35,273 nt of DNA from assembly GCA_020725805.1 (NCBI GenBank), contig DYEF01000093.1, forward strand, positions 1 to 35,273, read 5' to 3'. Under the pieces are notes generated by a model. It did not search any database. It worked only from the letters and a program-made list of their open reading frames with translations, and was not told the origin of the DNA. This document shows positions 33,670-35,273 of this stretch, one piece after another. Position numbers and translations under genes: made by a program. This stretch comes from Bdellovibrio sp. (lineage in GTDB: Bacteria; Myxococcota; SpSt-1050). How positions within the stretch are numbered: position 1 is the first letter of the stretch; each line of letters starts with the position of its first letter.

Positions 33670-34247
33670 AAGACCCCTTTTGTAGAGAGCAGAACACCTT
33701 TCTTTGCATTCATTACAGCCATTCTGAGTGCCCTGCCGAATGCCTTGAATACAGATTCTGCCTTATGATGGTCGGAACGTCCCGAAAGACTCTTTATATG
33801 CAGCGAACATTTCAGTTCATTTGTAAAACCGGCAAAGAAATCCTCTATTACATCCGACTCGAGTTCGCCGACAAATCTGCTCCTGAATTTCAAATCGTAT
33901 GAGAGATAAGGTCTGCCGGAGATATCTACCGAGACAAGGGATAACGCCTCATCCATAGGGAATATGAAGAAACCTGCCCTTGCTATGCCTCTCTTGTCCG
34001 AAAGCGCCTTTGCGAATGCCTGTCCCAGAAGAATACCGGTATCTTCAACTGTATGATGCTGGTCGACATCGGTATCTCCCGATATTCTGAGAGAGAGGTC
34101 AAATAATCCGTGCTTTGTAAAGGATTCAAGAAGATGCCGGAAAAATCCTATATCGCAATGAATATCGGATACACCACTTCCGTCCAGTTTCAATACCGCA
34201 GCGATATCTGTCTCCCGTGTCACCCTATTCAGCTTTACCGTTTTCAT
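33666..34247 (-). CDS. hisB: imidazoleglycerol-phosphate dehydratase
   Basis: A monofunctional 193-aa IGPD that dehydrates imidazole glycerol phosphate; there is no phosphatase domain as in the E. coli fusion. Metal-site motifs are present: HHTVED (64-69), DHHKAE (159-164) and PMDEALSLVSVDISGRPYL (97-115). The first conserved block, normally GFxDHML, reads GFFRHLL with Arg37 in place of Asp, next to the conserved His38. The frame opens at 34295, but ATG at 34247 has GGAAGG upstream, overlaps the hisG stop by 4 bp and gives the standard N-terminus, which ends ambiguity about the start. Activity is likely but the Asp-to-Arg change deserves note. Confidence 0.94.
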   Translation of the reverse strand: MKTVKLNRVTRETDIAAVLKLDGSGVSDIHCDIGFFRHLLESFTKHGLFDLSLRISGDTDVDQHHTVEDTGILLGQAFAKALSDKRGIARAGFFIFPMDEALSLVSVDISGRPYLSYDLKFRSRFVGELESDVIEDFFAGFTNELKCSLHIKSLSGRSDHHKAESVFKAFGRALRMAVMNAKKGVLLSTKGVL

Positions 34248-35104
34248 ATAATCACCTTCCTGATGGAGTATTCGAGTATATCGGTTGCACCCCACTTCTT
34301 GAGTTTCGGAATCAGTTTTGCCGCCTCATCCTTTTTGACAGCAATCTTGATTGCAAACCCCTCTTCACCATAGAGCGGGGCAACTGTAGGAGACCTCATA
34401 CAGGGGAGCCTTTTTACAATAAAATCAAACCGTGATTTCGGGACATTCATCTCGAGCATTACCCTCTGCTGACCGTTGATTACGGATTCAAACAGGAGTA
34501 TCATCTCACCGAGTTTCGATGCAATAAAGGGATCTTTGAGAGATTTTTTGTTGGCAATGAACCTCGTCGACGACTTCAGGATGGTATCCAGAACTTTCAG
34601 ATTATTTGACCTGATCGTCTTCCCCGTAGCCATATTATCCACTATCATATCCGCATCTTCCGGCGGAAAAACCTCAGTTGCCCCGAAAGTCCTTACAAAT
34701 ATGTAATTGGTTATGCCCCTCTTTCTGAGATAAGCCTTCGTGATATTCTCATATTCGGAAGCAACAATTATCCTCCTCTTTGAGAGCACCGACTTTAATC
34801 TGAGACCTAAAGGGATAGCAGATACAATCGAGACAGTATCGAAACGGGTATCCAGAAGTTCCCCGACATCGGAGCCCGTCTCCTCTATCCAGTCATAACC
34901 TGTAAAACCTACATCGTGTGAGCCGATTTCAATAAGTTTGGGGATATTCTGTGCCTTCATCAGTTTGACCTCAAGAAAATCGGAATTTACATACGGTCTG
35001 TAAGACCTCTCGTCGGTCTTTACGATGATACCCGATTCTCTGAGCAGATTCAGAACATTCTCGAACATTCTCCCCTTCGGGAGCACCATTCTGATTTTTT
35101 TCAT
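34244..35104 (-). CDS. hisG: ATP phosphoribosyltransferase, long form
   Basis: The 286-aa enzyme starts histidine synthesis by joining ATP and PRPP. The N-terminus MVLPKGRMFENVLNLLRESGI, the GFTGYDWIEE segment and the PRPP-loop region MIVDNMATGKTIRSNNL fit HisG. The C-terminal 70 residues (VPKSRFDFIVKRLPCMRSPTVAPLYGEEGFAIKIAV) are the regulatory ACT-like domain of the long form, so HisZ is not needed and feedback inhibition by histidine is expected. ATG at 35104 has GGAG 7 bases upstream; an upstream in-frame start at 35122 lacks one. It is the first gene of the operon. Confidence 0.96.
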   Translation of the reverse strand: MKKIRMVLPKGRMFENVLNLLRESGIIVKTDERSYRPYVNSDFLEVKLMKAQNIPKLIEIGSHDVGFTGYDWIEETGSDVGELLDTRFDTVSIVSAIPLGLRLKSVLSKRRIIVASEYENITKAYLRKRGITNYIFVRTFGATEVFPPEDADMIVDNMATGKTIRSNNLKVLDTILKSSTRFIANKKSLKDPFIASKLGEMILLFESVINGQQRVMLEMNVPKSRFDFIVKRLPCMRSPTVAPLYGEEGFAIKIAVKKDEAAKLIPKLKKWGATDILEYSIRKVII

Positions 35105-35130
35105 AGAACTACTCCATATCAAGGCCTGTA

Positions 35131-35159
35131 AATATATTACAATAATTAAGCGATGTAAA
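35131..35159 (-). promoter_or_regulatory. promoter of the histidine operon
   Basis: On the minus strand TTTACA (5/6) and TATATT (5/6) are separated by exactly 17 bases. Transcription would start near 35124, about 20 bases before the hisG ATG. That leaves no room for a histidine leader peptide or attenuator between this promoter and hisG. Confidence 0.6.
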
Positions 35160-35182
35160 ATTTTTTGGTTAATAATTGGTAT

Positions 35183-35230
35183 GCAGAAAGAGATTCAGGG
35201 TGTCAGGCAGAAAAGTGCTGCAGGGTGTCA
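35183..35230 (+). repeat. two imperfect direct repeats of about 24 bp
   Basis: Both units begin GCAGAAA and end CAGGGTGTCA. The 10-bp block CAGGGTGTCA is identical at 35196-35205 and 35221-35230, 25 bp apart. They lie just upstream of the his promoter. They could be binding sites or the end of a mobile element that continues past the window edge. Nothing else is seen in 35231-35273. Confidence 0.5.
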
Positions 35231-35273
35231 TCTATGAAAGTGGGTTGGCAAGAGAAAATTCGTTTATTATCCA

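Noticed and set aside
35105-35130. Histidine leader peptide or T-box in front of hisG
   Set aside because: The likely transcript start leaves about 20 bases, with no His codon run and no T-box elements.

Overview
The window reads as a chromosomal segment of a diderm (Gram-negative type) bacterium with AT-leaning DNA and heavy use of AGA arginine codons. Several protein families point toward Myxococcota, former Deltaproteobacteria or a neighbouring candidate phylum: Cys-rich MopE-like modules (CDGKDNNCDG type), an IgGFc-binding-like lipoprotein, FG-GAP and NHL propeller proteins with Asp/Ser-rich linkers, DUF1844, PilZ, and many lipoproteins. This placement is inference from gene content. No rRNA, tRNA, CRISPR array, prophage or complete insertion sequence was seen, and nearly all the DNA is coding.

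Layout. 1-1665 (minus): an operon of a cyclic-nucleotide-binding protein, a PDZ-like lipoprotein and a PilZ protein cut by the window edge. 1847-6200: a small lipoprotein, a CorA-type channel, an AGCS sodium/amino-acid symporter (minus), and a DUF1844 protein overlapping an outer-membrane beta-barrel gene. 6211-11137 (minus): a large lipoprotein alpha-amylase (TIG, Ig-like modules, GH13, CBM20) followed, with a 38-bp overlap, by a Cys-rich lipoprotein. 11371-16487: a PAP2 phosphatase, an SPFH/YdjI-like protein with zinc ribbons next to a Tim44-like zinc-ribbon membrane protein, then a TPR lipoprotein and FHA membrane protein pair (minus).

16488-16825 is the only gene-free stretch above 300 bp; it carries repeated GTGCCAG motifs. 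A stand-alone Lrp/AsnC ligand-sensing (RAM) domain gene is divergent from an IgGFc-binding-like lipoprotein, and a palindrome overlaps the lipoprotein promoter. A type I glutamine synthetase follows. Two giant exported proteins (FG-GAP/Cys-rich, 1371 aa; four 58-aa MopE-like repeats plus NHL propeller, 918 aa) form a minus-strand operon at 20644-27527. A YbhN-like membrane protein and a DUF362 iron-sulfur protein come next.

The right end (29803-35104, minus) is a tightly overlapped histidine operon, hisG-hisB-hisH-hisF-hisA/I/E fusion-hisD, with a good sigma70-like promoter. Only hisC and a histidinol-phosphate phosphatase are absent from it.

The most unusual points are the HisA-HisI-HisE triple fusion, an Asp in place of a cluster cysteine in the DUF362 ferredoxin domain, an orphan SGCSCSVVD C-terminus, exact-period extracellular Cys repeats, aromatic residues at lipobox position -1, and the palindromic control site at 17117-17135. 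I did not find a convincing wholly new multi-gene defence or secretion system; the best candidates for undescribed biology are the exported surface proteins.
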